Position numbers and translations under genes: made by a program. Of a DNA stretch of 12,401 bases, positions 1 to 7,089 are shown one piece after another. Below the pieces are notes generated by a model that saw only the letters and a list, made by a program, of their open reading frames with translations, searched no databases and was not told the DNA's origin. The stretch comes from VMSU01 sp031400755 (GTDB taxonomy: Bacteria; Desulfobacterota; Desulfobulbia; Desulfobulbales; VMSU01). Every line of letters begins with the position of its first letter. Position 1 is the first letter of the stretch. The stretch covers positions 1 to 12,401 of the forward strand of contig JANNQL010000202.1 in the NCBI GenBank assembly GCA_031400755.1, written 5' to 3'.

Positions 1-1163
1 CCATTGGTGTCGGCCACTCTCGACCAGGTGGTGGCGGAGGTGACATAACTCGAGACGTCGCCGCCGGTGGCCAGGGCACGGGCCCCGGCGTCACTGACCA
101 GGACCTGACTGATCGAATCGGTCCTGCCCTCGTAACGGGCCCCCATATTCAGGGTAATGCTCTGGTTGGTAAGATCGCCATTAAAGTTGGTCGGGATACT
201 GAAATAGGAGGTGCTGGAATCAAGCAGCATCCGGTTGTCGGGCTTGGCCGGGTCAATCTGGCCATCCGGCGGCACCTTGAAGGCATCGACCTTGGAGATA
301 TTGCCGGAGGTGTCAAACTGGATGGTCCCGTACATCAGGGCCCCGGCCCCCTTATGGTTGATATAATTATAGGTGTCATCCGGGTTATAGATGACCTGCT
401 CGTCCAGAGTCAGGACCCGTTGGTCCTCGGTCGGGTCGCAGGTGACCAGAAACTCCCATTCATTGTCGAGCGTGGTGCGGTCAAAAAAGACCGCCAGGTC
501 ATGGCTGGCGCCCTTGGAGTCGTAGATTTTGATGGCGGTGGTATATTCGTATTTATTGGCGTCGATCGGGTCGGTGGGGGGTATGCTGGCGGCATTGGTG
601 CCGTTCCAGCTGGCATAAAGCCGGTCCTCGTTGGTCTCGTTCGCCTTCCTTGAATCAAGATTGGCAATGATTTCGACACTCTGGGTGGCCACCGGCGGGG
701 TATTCTTGCCGAGATTAATATCGGTGATGGCGCCCTCCCGTTCGCCGGTGGTGGAAGAGATGGTCCAGCCTTGAACAAAATGGCCCATCTGATTGACCAG
801 GTTACCGGTCTGGTCAAAGCCGAACTCGCCGGCCCGGGAGTACATATCGGCCTCGGCGCTGTCCGCCGCCCGCAGCATGAAAAAGCCCTGGCCGCCGATG
901 GCCATATCGGTTGGCGAGGATGAGCTTTCAAACGAACCTTGGGCAAAGAGGCTGTTGATGGCGGAAAGCGTTACGCCACGACCGACCTCAGCCGCGCCTG
1001 AGGCAGTAGACACCGATTGCGACAGGACGTCCTGGAAGGTCGACCGGCTGGACTTGAAGGCCACGGTGTTGACGTTAGCGACATTGTCACCGAGTACGCT
1101 CATCGCCTCGCCCATGGTGCTCAGACCACTGATGCTTGAATATAATGAACTCGAAATAGCCAT
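1..1163 (-). CDS. flgE: Flagellar hook protein FlgE (partial, C-terminus outside window)
   Basis: FlgE polymerises into the flagellar hook, the universal joint outside the outer membrane; it is exported by the flagellar type III system. The frame is open from ATG 1161-1163 to the window edge, giving 387 codons without the end. The N-terminal rod/hook signature is clear: a SISGL stretch near residue 10, DNVANVNTVAFKSSR at 26-40 (the family usually has NVNTTGFK), and TDMAIGGQGFF at 85-95. The beta-rich middle domain follows. Six consecutive G (1169-1174) lie 5 nt before the ATG and are the likely, rather unusual, ribosome binding site. It is the third gene of the fliK-flgD-flgE unit but is separated from flgD by 296 nt, most of it an inserted element. 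No clear promoter of its own was seen, so read-through from flgD is the simplest assumption. FlgG/FlgF were considered, but the neighbours flgD and fliK and the length favour FlgE. Confidence 0.95.
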   Translation of the reverse strand, partial: MAISSSLYSSISGLSTMGEAMSVLGDNVANVNTVAFKSSRSTFQDVLSQSVSTASGAAEVGRGVTLSAINSLFAQGSFESSSSPTDMAIGGQGFFMLRAADSAEADMYSRAGEFGFDQTGNLVNQMGHFVQGWTISSTTGEREGAITDINLGKNTPPVATQSVEIIANLDSRKANETNEDRLYASWNGTNAASIPPTDPIDANKYEYTTAIKIYDSKGASHDLAVFFDRTTLDNEWEFLVTCDPTEDQRVLTLDEQVIYNPDDTYNYINHKGAGALMYGTIQFDTSGNISKVDAFKVPPDGQIDPAKPDNRMLLDSSTSYFSIPTNFNGDLTNQSITLNMGARYEGRTDSISQVLVSDAGARALATGGDVSSYVTSATTWSRVADTN

Positions 1164-1260
1164 TGTAACCCCCCTGTTGGAGATGCTTTAAAAAAAATTA
1201 AAGTACGAAACTTCCCTGCCGCCGCTTTTTCATTTGACGAAGATTTCATTGAAACAATTT

Positions 1261-1445
1261 GTGGCTATAAACTATTTTCAGCTAAATCCACGGATGTCGT
1301 TCCTGGCTGGTTCCCTTCGACTCCGCTCAGGGAACGAGTATCGGTAACGCTCCCTGAGCGGAGTCGAAGGCGGTGCCCTGAGCGGAGTCGAAGGGGCGTT
1401 GCCGCTTGGGATCAGAGGCTTTGCTGAGAATTGTGTAGAGCCATA
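1261..1445. mobile_element. MITE-like element between flgD and flgE with 9-bp target duplication
   Basis: Seen directly: the left end, GTGGCTATAAACTATTTTCA from 1261, and the reverse complement of the right end, ATGGCTCTACACAATTCTCA from 1444, match at 19 of 25 positions when extended to 25 nt. The direct repeat AAACAATTT flanks the pair at 1252-1260 and 1446-1454. The interior holds no reading frame of note, only the CTTCGACTCCGCTCAG palindromes. Terminal inverted repeats plus a target duplication and no coding capacity fit a non-autonomous miniature transposable element; the parent transposase family is unknown. Removing it leaves a flgD-flgE gap of about 100 nt. The exact right boundary is uncertain by 1 nt. 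Confidence 0.65.
1314..1395. repeat. Three copies of a CTTCGACTCCGCTCAG-type palindromic repeat
   Basis: Copy A (1314-1333) and copy B (1351-1370) form a perfect 20-bp inverted repeat around a 17-nt loop. Copy C (1376-1395) repeats copy B in the same orientation directly after it. Sequences of the form CCTGAGCGGAGTCGAAGG recur in intergenic DNA of many unrelated bacteria (recalled, not searched). Transcribed, A and B would fold into a strong hairpin in the flgD-flgE mRNA. No T-tract follows on the minus strand, so it is not an obvious terminator; an effect on mRNA stability or on flgE level is possible but unproven. Confidence 0.85.
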
Positions 1446-1459
1446 AAACAATTTACAAC

Positions 1460-2125
1460 TCACCTTACCTTCACCACATCTCCGACATTGGCGGTAATCT
1501 TACCATCAAGGGTCAAGGTGGCCCCGCCATTCTCAAAACTGATGTCCGTCACCTTGCCGGTGCTTCGGTACTCCACTGGCAGCGCCTCTTCGGTCAGTCC
1601 GAAGGCCTCGACCTGATAGTGGTAGAGTCCATCGGCCACCGGCTCGCCCTTGGCATTCTTGCCATCCCATTCGATGGGATAGGCCTCGGCGCCATGGCCG
1701 GCAATCGCCTGTTGCCAGACCGGTTGATTCGTCGCATCGTAGATCGTGACATCGATGGTGCCCAGTGGCACATCCTCCAAGACGAATTCCGTGGAGTTGG
1801 CCTTGCCCTCGACCACGGCAATGCCATTGCCTTTGACCTGGGCCTGATTGCCAAGCAGGGTCATGAGCTGCAGATTATTTTGCGAGGTTTGATAATCCAA
1901 GAGCTTTTCCATGTTTTCGCTCATCTTGGTGGTCGCTTCCATATTGCTGAACTGGGCCAGCTGGGAGGCCATCTCGTAGCTGTCCATGGGCTTCATCGGG
2001 TCCTGGTACTGGAGCTGGGTGATAAACAGCTTCAGAAAATCGTCTTTCTTCAGTTCTTTCTTACCAACCGCGCCATCTGGTTGGGCAAGGCCGTTGGTGG
2101 TGCTGCTCACTCCTGAAATCGCCAT
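1460..2125 (-). CDS. flgD: Flagellar hook cap / hook assembly protein FlgD
   Basis: FlgD caps the growing hook and guides insertion of FlgE subunits; it leaves the mature structure. The product is 221 residues, a usual size. The conserved N-terminal block is at 30-60 (FLKLFITQLQYQDPMKP followed by MASQLAQFS), and the C-terminal half carries the FlgD Ig/tudor-like region with IEWDGKNAKGEPVADGLYHY near 148-167. The start ATG 2123-2125 is preceded by TAGGAGAAGAAA, a good ribosome binding site. It begins 15 nt after the fliK stop, so the two are cotranscribed from the promoter before fliK. The stop TGA is at 1460-1462, after which the inserted element separates it from flgE. Confidence 0.96.
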   Translation of the reverse strand: MAISGVSSTTNGLAQPDGAVGKKELKKDDFLKLFITQLQYQDPMKPMDSYEMASQLAQFSNMEATTKMSENMEKLLDYQTSQNNLQLMTLLGNQAQVKGNGIAVVEGKANSTEFVLEDVPLGTIDVTIYDATNQPVWQQAIAGHGAEAYPIEWDGKNAKGEPVADGLYHYQVEAFGLTEEALPVEYRSTGKVTDISFENGGATLTLDGKITANVGDVVKVR

Positions 2126-2140
2126 TTTCTTCTCCTAAGG

Positions 2141-3931
2141 TCAGACAAACAGACTGATACCGCCCTGCCTGAGGGTGGCTTGATCATTACGAATAAATTC
2201 CTGCGGACTGGCGCCAGGCACGGCATTTTTTTCACGGTCCTGATTCAAGATAATTTGCTCCCAGGCTGCGGCAAACCTTTGATTGCTATCATTGGATTGG
2301 TCCTGTTGGCCAACCGACACTGACATGGACCCCAGGCTGAAGCCGCGACGCTCCAGATTGTCCTTGAACTCGCCCATATTCGACTCCATCGCCTCTTTGA
2401 CTTTTTGATTTTCCATGACAAAGGTGGCTGACAGCTGACTGCCCCGTACCTGCAGGTCCACCTTGACCTCGCCAAGCTCTTTCGGGTAAAGGGTCAGGGT
2501 CAGATGATGCTCATTATTTTTCAAGCCCCGCAAGACCCCTTGCGAGATCTGCTCAACGGCAAATTGTTGCAACTCTGAGGCAAAGTGCAGGCGAGGAGGG
2601 GCCTGGACCTTGCCCGTCGGTTCCGCCGGCATTTGCCCTGAGGCCTTCATGTCGATGCTTCCCACATTATTTTGTTGCTCGGCCAGGTCCCCATCGGCCT
2701 TTAAGGCCAAAACATCCGGCGCCTGACTGTTGCTGGCGTCACCGTTTGGCAAGTCACTCTCCTGGCCTGAGGCTAATGCCTCAAGGGCCTGGTCACTGCC
2801 GCTCAGCTGCCACTGTTCATCAATGGCGTCATTTTTGGCCATGATCTCAATACTTTTGTCATCCTGGCCGTTGCCTTGATCGATCATCTTCTGCACTTCT
2901 TCGTAAACGGCCTTCATGGTACCCTGGACAACCGGGGTCCAGCCGACATCACTGCTCTTAAATCCAGCCTGGGTCAAAATCGTCTCAAGTTCCTTGAAAA
3001 AGGCCGGCACATCCGCCTTTGGCCTCGCCTCGTCAACTGCGGCCAGCGCCTGCTGCAAAAGATCCTTCAAGCGCGAAAGGTCCATCTCGACCGGGGCGTC
3101 TCCCTGTTCCGGGCGGAGGCCAGTCAAGGCCTTCTGCCAAAGGGGCATTTTCTCTGGAAACATCATTTCAATTTTTTCAGCCGGTACCCCTGCCTCGGCA
3201 AGCATTGCTGAAAATTGCTCAAGCTCCCAATCGGTCAACACACATGACGGAGGGGCGTCCTGCGTCAAAGCGCCGTCCTGGCCCTCAACCTTCACCGGCG
3301 CCGCTTGCAAACCCTGTAGATAGGCCGCGAGATCAAGCTGGTCAACCCCGTTTACACCTTGGCTATCAAGCTGTTTGATGACCTCCGGCGTCACCCCGAG
3401 CTTACTTAAAATGGTCTCCAGAAGGGGCAAGTAGGTCTCAGCCACTGTCACCTTGGCAGGGGCGCCCATGTCCTTAAAACTCTTTTCAAGTGCGGCAAAC
3501 AAATCAGCCAGGGGCAGTCCGCCCTGCTCCTCCATCTGTTTTTTGAGCGCCGCCAGGGTCGCAGCATCCATCCCAACTTGGGCTGCAAGTTTTTCCAGGA
3601 GTCCCATGTCCTGCAGCTGGAAGGTCCACTGCCCGGCCTCGGTCCCTGGCTTATCAGCCATGTCCTTAAGATCAACCATCAGTTGTTGCAGCACCGCCTC
3701 AACGGTGGCAGGAGGTCCAGCCGGCCCATCGCTTTCTGGCTGGCTGGCCTCCTGGGCCTTGCTCGGTTTAACGCCCAACAAATCCTTTTTTTCCGCCTGC
3801 TTTCCCTGGATTTTCTTCTCCAGATGTTGAGCAAACGACCCCTCTTTAGCGACTGGCAACTGCGCCTTGCGATCAACTCCAGCATCCGGCAGGGCCTGCG
3901 ATACGATGGGAGGCATCATTATATTGGCCAC
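2141..3931 (-). CDS. fliK: Flagellar hook-length control protein FliK (GTG start)
   Basis: FliK is the secreted molecular ruler that stops hook growth and switches the export gate to filament-type substrates. The 596-residue product has the FliK plan: a long, variable, Gln/Ala/Asp-rich N-terminal region, and a C-terminal hook-length domain (about residues 455-545) with LTLTLYPKELGEVKVDLQV near 477 and a downstream NLERRGFSLG segment. I chose GTG 3929-3931 because AAGGAG lies 6 nt upstream. An in-frame ATG at 3979 would add 16 residues but has no comparable site. The gene lies 66 nt below the predicted sigma-54 transcription start and heads the fliK-flgD-flgE unit. The N-terminal part has no recognisable domain, which is normal because ruler sequences diverge fast. 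Confidence 0.93.
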   Translation of the reverse strand: MANIMMPPIVSQALPDAGVDRKAQLPVAKEGSFAQHLEKKIQGKQAEKKDLLGVKPSKAQEASQPESDGPAGPPATVEAVLQQLMVDLKDMADKPGTEAGQWTFQLQDMGLLEKLAAQVGMDAATLAALKKQMEEQGGLPLADLFAALEKSFKDMGAPAKVTVAETYLPLLETILSKLGVTPEVIKQLDSQGVNGVDQLDLAAYLQGLQAAPVKVEGQDGALTQDAPPSCVLTDWELEQFSAMLAEAGVPAEKIEMMFPEKMPLWQKALTGLRPEQGDAPVEMDLSRLKDLLQQALAAVDEARPKADVPAFFKELETILTQAGFKSSDVGWTPVVQGTMKAVYEEVQKMIDQGNGQDDKSIEIMAKNDAIDEQWQLSGSDQALEALASGQESDLPNGDASNSQAPDVLALKADGDLAEQQNNVGSIDMKASGQMPAEPTGKVQAPPRLHFASELQQFAVEQISQGVLRGLKNNEHHLTLTLYPKELGEVKVDLQVRGSQLSATFVMENQKVKEAMESNMGEFKDNLERRGFSLGSMSVSVGQQDQSNDSNQRFAAAWEQIILNQDREKNAVPGASPQEFIRNDQATLRQGGISLFV

Positions 3932-3937
3932 GTAACA

Positions 3938-3943
3938 CTCCTT
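3938..3943 (-). promoter_or_regulatory. Ribosome binding site that sets the fliK GTG start
   Basis: AAGGAG on the minus strand, 6 nt before GTG 3931. It decides between this start and the longer in-frame ATG at 3979. Confidence 0.75.
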
Positions 3944-4007
3944 TTTTCGTTTTCCGACCTTGTGTCCACAAGTCAACAACCAACGGACTATTCTTGGGCA
4001 TCCTTAG

Positions 4008-4024
4008 AGCAACACATGTGCCAA
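4008..4024 (-). promoter_or_regulatory. Sigma-54 (-24/-12) promoter for fliK-flgD-flgE
   Basis: On the minus strand the sequence reads TTGGCACATGTGTTGCT. It matches the RpoN consensus TGGCAC-N5-TTGCW fully, with the -24 GG at 4022-4021 and the -12 GC at 4010-4009, exactly 10 nt apart. The start of transcription should lie near 3997, giving a 5' leader of about 66 nt before the fliK GTG. An RpoN promoter needs an enhancer-binding activator, presumably a flagellar FlgR/FlrC-type regulator encoded elsewhere (inference). It shows that the hook genes form a unit separate from flgB-motE. Confidence 0.88.
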
Positions 4025-4355
4025 CGGCAACTACAAGCACCAAAACCGCCCGACACAACAAACAAATAGCAAACAATTAAAGATAGTTATGTGTATAATT
4101 AAATAGAACAACCAGACTAAAAGTCGTCATACAGCGACCCCACCAACAGGCAATTCCGCCATGTCCAGGCAGAAAGTTCCTATCGACATCGGCATGGGAG
4201 GAAACCAAGGATAGGCAAGAGTTGCCGCTTGGTTAGGAGGGGGTAAAAAAAGCCCTCAGCAAGCCAGGCAGCCTTTTTGACCTGCGAAGACAAGAATAAA
4301 CAAAAGGGTTCTTCCATAATCAGGAATAGTTCTTATTGTATACTTGCAAGCAGTG

Positions 4356-4399
4356 CTTCACTCCATAAAACAAAGAGGCAGTGTCCCTGCGGAGTGAAG
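4356..4399 (+). promoter_or_regulatory. Stem-loop leader upstream of the + strand gene
   Basis: CTTCACTCC (4356-4364) and GGAGTGAAG (4391-4399) are a perfect 9-bp inverted repeat, and the 26-nt loop holds a small GCAG/CTGC pair. It ends 26 nt before the ATG at 4426. Just upstream is the odd palindrome AAGCAGTGCTT (4348-4358), directly after a TATACT box (4339-4344) that could be a -10 element, though no good -35 lies 16-18 nt before it. The arrangement suggests a regulated leader or an operator; the function is unknown. Confidence 0.45.
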
Positions 4400-4425
4400 A
4401 TAACCCTCAAAAAATGAGGTGTATT

Positions 4426-4728
4426 ATGGCAACCTTAGACTACTGTTCAAATGTTAGCGAGGAACTGGCGCAATGGAGTGAAAAGCTTCATAAACTTTCC
4501 AGCGAGATAGACCGTATCCCGTCTATCAATAAGTACAGATTGTTGCCTCAGATCGAGGAGTTGCATATCATCATGACCGAATTGGATGACCGGCTCTGTG
4601 ACTTGATGACCGCATGCCCGACCGTAGACAGACTGGATATGAAGGAGGTGGGGACCGGCAAAGGGACCTTTGCCATGGATGTCAATAAAAACCGAAATGA
4701 ATCATTTGACTACGACTTCGGCGGCTGA
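4426..4728 (+). CDS. Unrecognised small helical protein, opposite strand to the flagellar genes
   Basis: I do not recognise this 100-residue protein. It is soluble, with no signal peptide or membrane segment. Residues 8-62 are rich in Leu, Glu, Lys and Asp with heptad-like spacing and should form two amphipathic helices (EELAQWSEKLHKLSSEIDRI, then LLPQIEELHIIMTELDDRLC). Three Cys are present (7, 58, 64). The tail from about 75 is Gly/Asn/Asp-rich, looks flexible and ends FDYDFGG. The start ATG 4426-4428 has GAGG 6 nt upstream; an in-frame ATG at 4381 lies inside the leader stem and lacks such a site. It is the only gene here on the + strand, sits between motE and fliK, and has its own intrinsic terminator. 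That it is real rests on the RBS, terminator and coherent helical composition. A role in flagellar regulation or as a small adaptor is only a guess from position. Confidence 0.75.
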   Translation: MATLDYCSNVSEELAQWSEKLHKLSSEIDRIPSINKYRLLPQIEELHIIMTELDDRLCDLMTACPTVDRLDMKEVGTGKGTFAMDVNKNRNESFDYDFGG

Positions 4729-4778
4729 CGTCTCAAGCCGCTGCAATGAATGGCGAATTAATTGATTAGACATCAATG

Positions 4779-4807
4779 GGCCGCGTTTGACGACGCGGCC
4801 TTTTTTT
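4779..4807 (+). terminator. Intrinsic terminator of the + strand gene
   Basis: GGCCGCGT (4779-4786) and ACGCGGCC (4793-4800) form a perfect 8-bp GC-rich stem with a 6-nt loop, followed by seven T (4801-4807). It begins 50 nt after the stop codon. On the minus strand no T-run follows the stem, so it should not stop transcription coming from motE. Confidence 0.9.
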
Positions 4808-4831
4808 ATTTGTAGAGGCTTGACGTGTGGT

Positions 4832-5329
4832 TCACTGTCGATCAATCATACCCAGCCCCTGACTGACGGCAACGGCCTTTTCCTGCTTCAGTTTGGGCAT
4901 GATCTTGGCGACCTGGTCGGTCTTCATGGCCCTGAAGATCTTGACCACGGCCGGGTCCTCCATGGTATCGAGCATGGGGGCGACCTTAGAGGCGCTCATA
5001 GCGCTATAAATTTTGATCAGGTTGGAGAACTCCTGGGTCTGGGCGCCCTTGATGGCGGCCAACTGGTCCTTCAACTCAGTCTGCATGGTGGCCAGACGGG
5101 CCAATTTTTCATCGATCTCCTTTTGCACCTGGCCTTGAGTCTGCTCGCGCTTAGCAAGCTCGGCCTCTTTGCTGACCAGGGCGGCCTCCCTGTCCTTAAG
5201 ATCAAAGGCCTTGGATACATCCTCCGGGGTAATGGCCTTGGTCGGCTGCTGATCCAAGGCATGCAAGACAGCACCACCGCTCACCATCAGGCCAATTGCC
5301 AGCATCGTCAGAATAATCATTTTTTTCAT
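4832..5329 (-). CDS. motE: MotE-like protein (MgtE N-terminal-domain type), flagellar
   Basis: The 165-residue product has an N-terminal membrane anchor or signal segment (about 4-24), a charged coiled coil (about 40-98), and a C-terminal helical repeat domain (about 99-160) with IYSAMSASKVAPMLDTM and IFRAMKTDQVAKIMPKL. This matches the MotE family, whose C-terminal part resembles the N-terminal domain of MgtE. MotE proteins are periplasmic helpers of flagellar motor or stator function (MotC chaperone in Sinorhizobium); similar genes often follow fliJ in flagellar operons. The ATG 5327-5329 shares its A with the fliJ stop (TGATG), and AGGAGG lies 7 nt before it, so it is probably translationally coupled. 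A GTG one codon earlier is possible but worse spaced. It is the last gene of the flgB unit. No terminator for that transcript is visible before the oppositely oriented orphan gene. Confidence 0.8.
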   Translation of the reverse strand: MKKMIILTMLAIGLMVSGGAVLHALDQQPTKAITPEDVSKAFDLKDREAALVSKEAELAKREQTQGQVQKEIDEKLARLATMQTELKDQLAAIKGAQTQEFSNLIKIYSAMSASKVAPMLDTMEDPAVVKIFRAMKTDQVAKIMPKLKQEKAVAVSQGLGMIDRQ

Positions 5330-5772
5330 CACGCCACCTCCTTTACGTAACGCATTACCGCCTGCTCATCGCTTTCGATCTGTTCCCGACGCCCCATCTC
5401 ATGCCGCCAGGCGAGAAAATCTTTTTCCTTCAAGCGCTCCACGACCTTTCTGGCCTTGACCTTCACCAGCAAGTCGGCGCGCACGGTCTCAATCATCTCC
5501 TGCTGGGCCAGGACTGCGTTGTGCTGAAAGGCAATTTGGCGATTTTTCAAGTGGATAGCCTCAATATAAAAACTGAACATGGCAACCGATATGATCTGTT
5601 TTTTTTTCTCCTCCAAGGCCGCAAACAGTTCAAGGCGCTGCTCTTCCAGTTCCGCCAGGTGCTTTTTGTGGTTCGCCAGCACAAAGAGTTCATGGGCCAA
5701 GCGCTGCTGGGCCTGCTCCTCAAAGTTACGGCGCACGGTCAACAGGGTTTCGAGTTTATAGTGATAGGCCAT
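5329..5772 (-). CDS. fliJ: Flagellar export protein FliJ
   Basis: FliJ is the small coiled-coil stalk of the flagellar export ATPase: it inserts into the FliI hexamer, contacts FlhA and helps recycle chaperones in the cytoplasm. The 147-residue product has the usual size and is almost wholly helical, with long charged segments (ELFVLANHKKHLAELEEQRL near 28-47) and the typical opening YHYKLETLLTVRR at 3-15. Identification rests on this opening, the length and the position right after fliI, since FliJ sequences diverge strongly. It starts 7 nt after the fliI stop with GAGAAG as ribosome binding site, and its stop overlaps the motE start by one base. Confidence 0.92.
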   Translation of the reverse strand: MAYHYKLETLLTVRRNFEEQAQQRLAHELFVLANHKKHLAELEEQRLELFAALEEKKKQIISVAMFSFYIEAIHLKNRQIAFQHNAVLAQQEMIETVRADLLVKVKARKVVERLKEKDFLAWRHEMGRREQIESDEQAVMRYVKEVA

Positions 5773-5779
5773 TTTCTTC

Positions 5780-7084
5780 TCATACCAAAGCGCTCAAGGC
5801 CTTGACGCTTTCGGCAAGCGACACCTTTTCATCCACCTGCTGCTGCAAAAAGACATTCAGTCCGTCAATCATGGCAATGGATTTGTCGATTTTGGGATTG
5901 CTGCCCTTGGCATAGGCGCCGATATTGATCAAGTCCTCTGACTTACGGTAGATGGCCAGGGTCTCCAAAAAACGATGGGCCCGGGCCATGTGCTCCTTGG
6001 GCATGACATCCGTCATGCAACGACTGATGCTGCCGAGGATCTCAATGGCCGGATAATGGCCGCGACTGGCCAGGTCCCGCGACAGGACGACATGACCGTC
6101 AACAATGGAGCGCACCGCATCGGCAATGGGCTCGTTCATATCGTCACCCTCCACCAGCACGGTGTAGATGCCGGTGATGCTGCCCCGGCCCTGGCAGGTG
6201 CCGGCCCGTTCCAGGAGCTTCGGCAACTGGGAGAACACCGACGGCGTATAGCCTCTTGAGGTCGGCGGCTCGCCGATGGCCAAACCCACCTCCCGGCTCG
6301 ACATGGCAAAGCGGGTCACCGAATCCATCATCATGATGACCTCCCGGCCCAGGTCGCGGAAATACTCGGCAATGGCCGTGGCCAGGTAAGCCCCCCGCAT
6401 GCGGACCAGGGGCGGTTGGTCCGAGGTGGCCACCACCACTACTGACCGGGCCAGGCCCTCCGGTCCCAGGTCGCGCTCGATAAAATCCTTCAATTCCCGG
6501 CCCCGCTCACCGATCAGGGCGATGACACTGATATCGGCGGCAGTATGCTTGGCGATCATGCCGAGCAGCGTACTCTTGCCGACCCCGGAGCCGGACATGA
6601 TGGCGATGCGCTGACCACGGCCCAGGGTAAGCAAGCCGTTTATCGCCCGTACCCCGACATCAACCGGCTCGCTGATCCGCTGCCGGTCCATGGGGTTTAA
6701 TGGTGTGGCATAGAGGGGATAGACGGCCTCGGCCAGCAGCGGCCCCTTGCCATCCACCGGGTTGCCCAGTCCGTCAATGACCCGGCCGAGCATGGATTCA
6801 GCCACCGGCACCGTAGCCTGCCCTCCGACCTGCTGAATGACACTGCCTGGCTCCACCCCCCGCATCTCACCAAGCGGCATGAGCAGGACCCGCCCTTCCC
6901 GGAAGCCAACGACCTCGGCCGGCACCTTGCTCTGGCCACGGAAGGTGCTGATCTCACAGATACTGCCTACCGGGATGCCAGGGCCATGGCTCTCGACCAC
7001 CATGCCAATGACTTGGCTGACCCGGCCCCGGACCGTGATCATGTCGGTTGAGTCAATAGCCTTGAGGCAATGGTCAATATTCAT
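5780..7084 (-). CDS. fliI: Flagellum-specific ATPase FliI
   Basis: FliI is the hexameric ATPase at the cytoplasmic face of the export gate; it unfolds substrates and releases chaperones using ATP. The 434-residue product has the Walker A motif GSGVGKST at 165-172, the catalytic GERGRE at 192-197, a Walker B strand VIMMMDS at 249-255, and the signature GEPPTSRGYTPSVFSQLPKL beginning at 271. It is full length for the family. I chose ATG 7082-7084 (MNIDHCLKAI). An in-frame ATG at 7111 would add MWCCWIGQA, but that stretch lies inside the inserted element upstream. The element replaced the original upstream sequence, leaving only a weak site (ATAGG) before the start. Its partners fliH and fliJ lie on either side. 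Confidence 0.97.
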   Translation of the reverse strand: MNIDHCLKAIDSTDMITVRGRVSQVIGMVVESHGPGIPVGSICEISTFRGQSKVPAEVVGFREGRVLLMPLGEMRGVEPGSVIQQVGGQATVPVAESMLGRVIDGLGNPVDGKGPLLAEAVYPLYATPLNPMDRQRISEPVDVGVRAINGLLTLGRGQRIAIMSGSGVGKSTLLGMIAKHTAADISVIALIGERGRELKDFIERDLGPEGLARSVVVVATSDQPPLVRMRGAYLATAIAEYFRDLGREVIMMMDSVTRFAMSSREVGLAIGEPPTSRGYTPSVFSQLPKLLERAGTCQGRGSITGIYTVLVEGDDMNEPIADAVRSIVDGHVVLSRDLASRGHYPAIEILGSISRCMTDVMPKEHMARAHRFLETLAIYRKSEDLINIGAYAKGSNPKIDKSIAMIDGLNVFLQQQVDEKVSLAESVKALSALV

Positions 7085-7089
7085 GGCTT

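Larger units (their letters stand above)
3932..4425. other. Divergent intergenic region between fliK (-) and the orphan gene (+)
   Basis: This is the longest stretch without a gene, 494 nt. From the fliK side it holds the fliK ribosome binding site and the sigma-54 promoter (4008-4024). It then has an AT-rich patch with TATAAT at 4094-4099 (+) but no good -35. Next comes a compound stem: AACCAAG 4203-4209 with CTTGGTT 4228-4234, and inside it GGCAA 4214-4218 with TTGCC 4222-4226. CCTATC 4179-4184 could alternatively pair with GATAGG 4210-4215. Last is the structured leader of the + gene. I could not match the stems to a known riboswitch. They could be activator binding sites upstream of the sigma-54 promoter, or part of a small RNA. 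Short frames here are not credible genes. Confidence 0.6.

Noticed and set aside
1314..1395. CRISPR-like array, because of three similar 20-nt repeats
   Set aside because: The copies are in mixed orientation with spacers of unequal length (17 and 5 nt), typical of palindromic intergenic repeats.
2876..3378. Several + strand frames of over 100 codons opposite fliK
   Set aside because: They are antisense shadows of a GC-rich coding sequence, with skewed composition and no start signals.
3873..4076. Hydrophobic 67-residue minus-strand frame above fliK
   Set aside because: It overlaps the fliK start region and the sigma-54 promoter, with no good ribosome binding site; a chance frame.
4094..4099. 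TATAAT box as a + strand promoter
   Set aside because: No acceptable -35 at 16-18 nt upstream and no clear transcript unit beginning there.
4779..4807. Bidirectional terminator for both the orphan gene and motE
   Set aside because: On the minus strand the stem is followed by CATTGATG, not a T-run.
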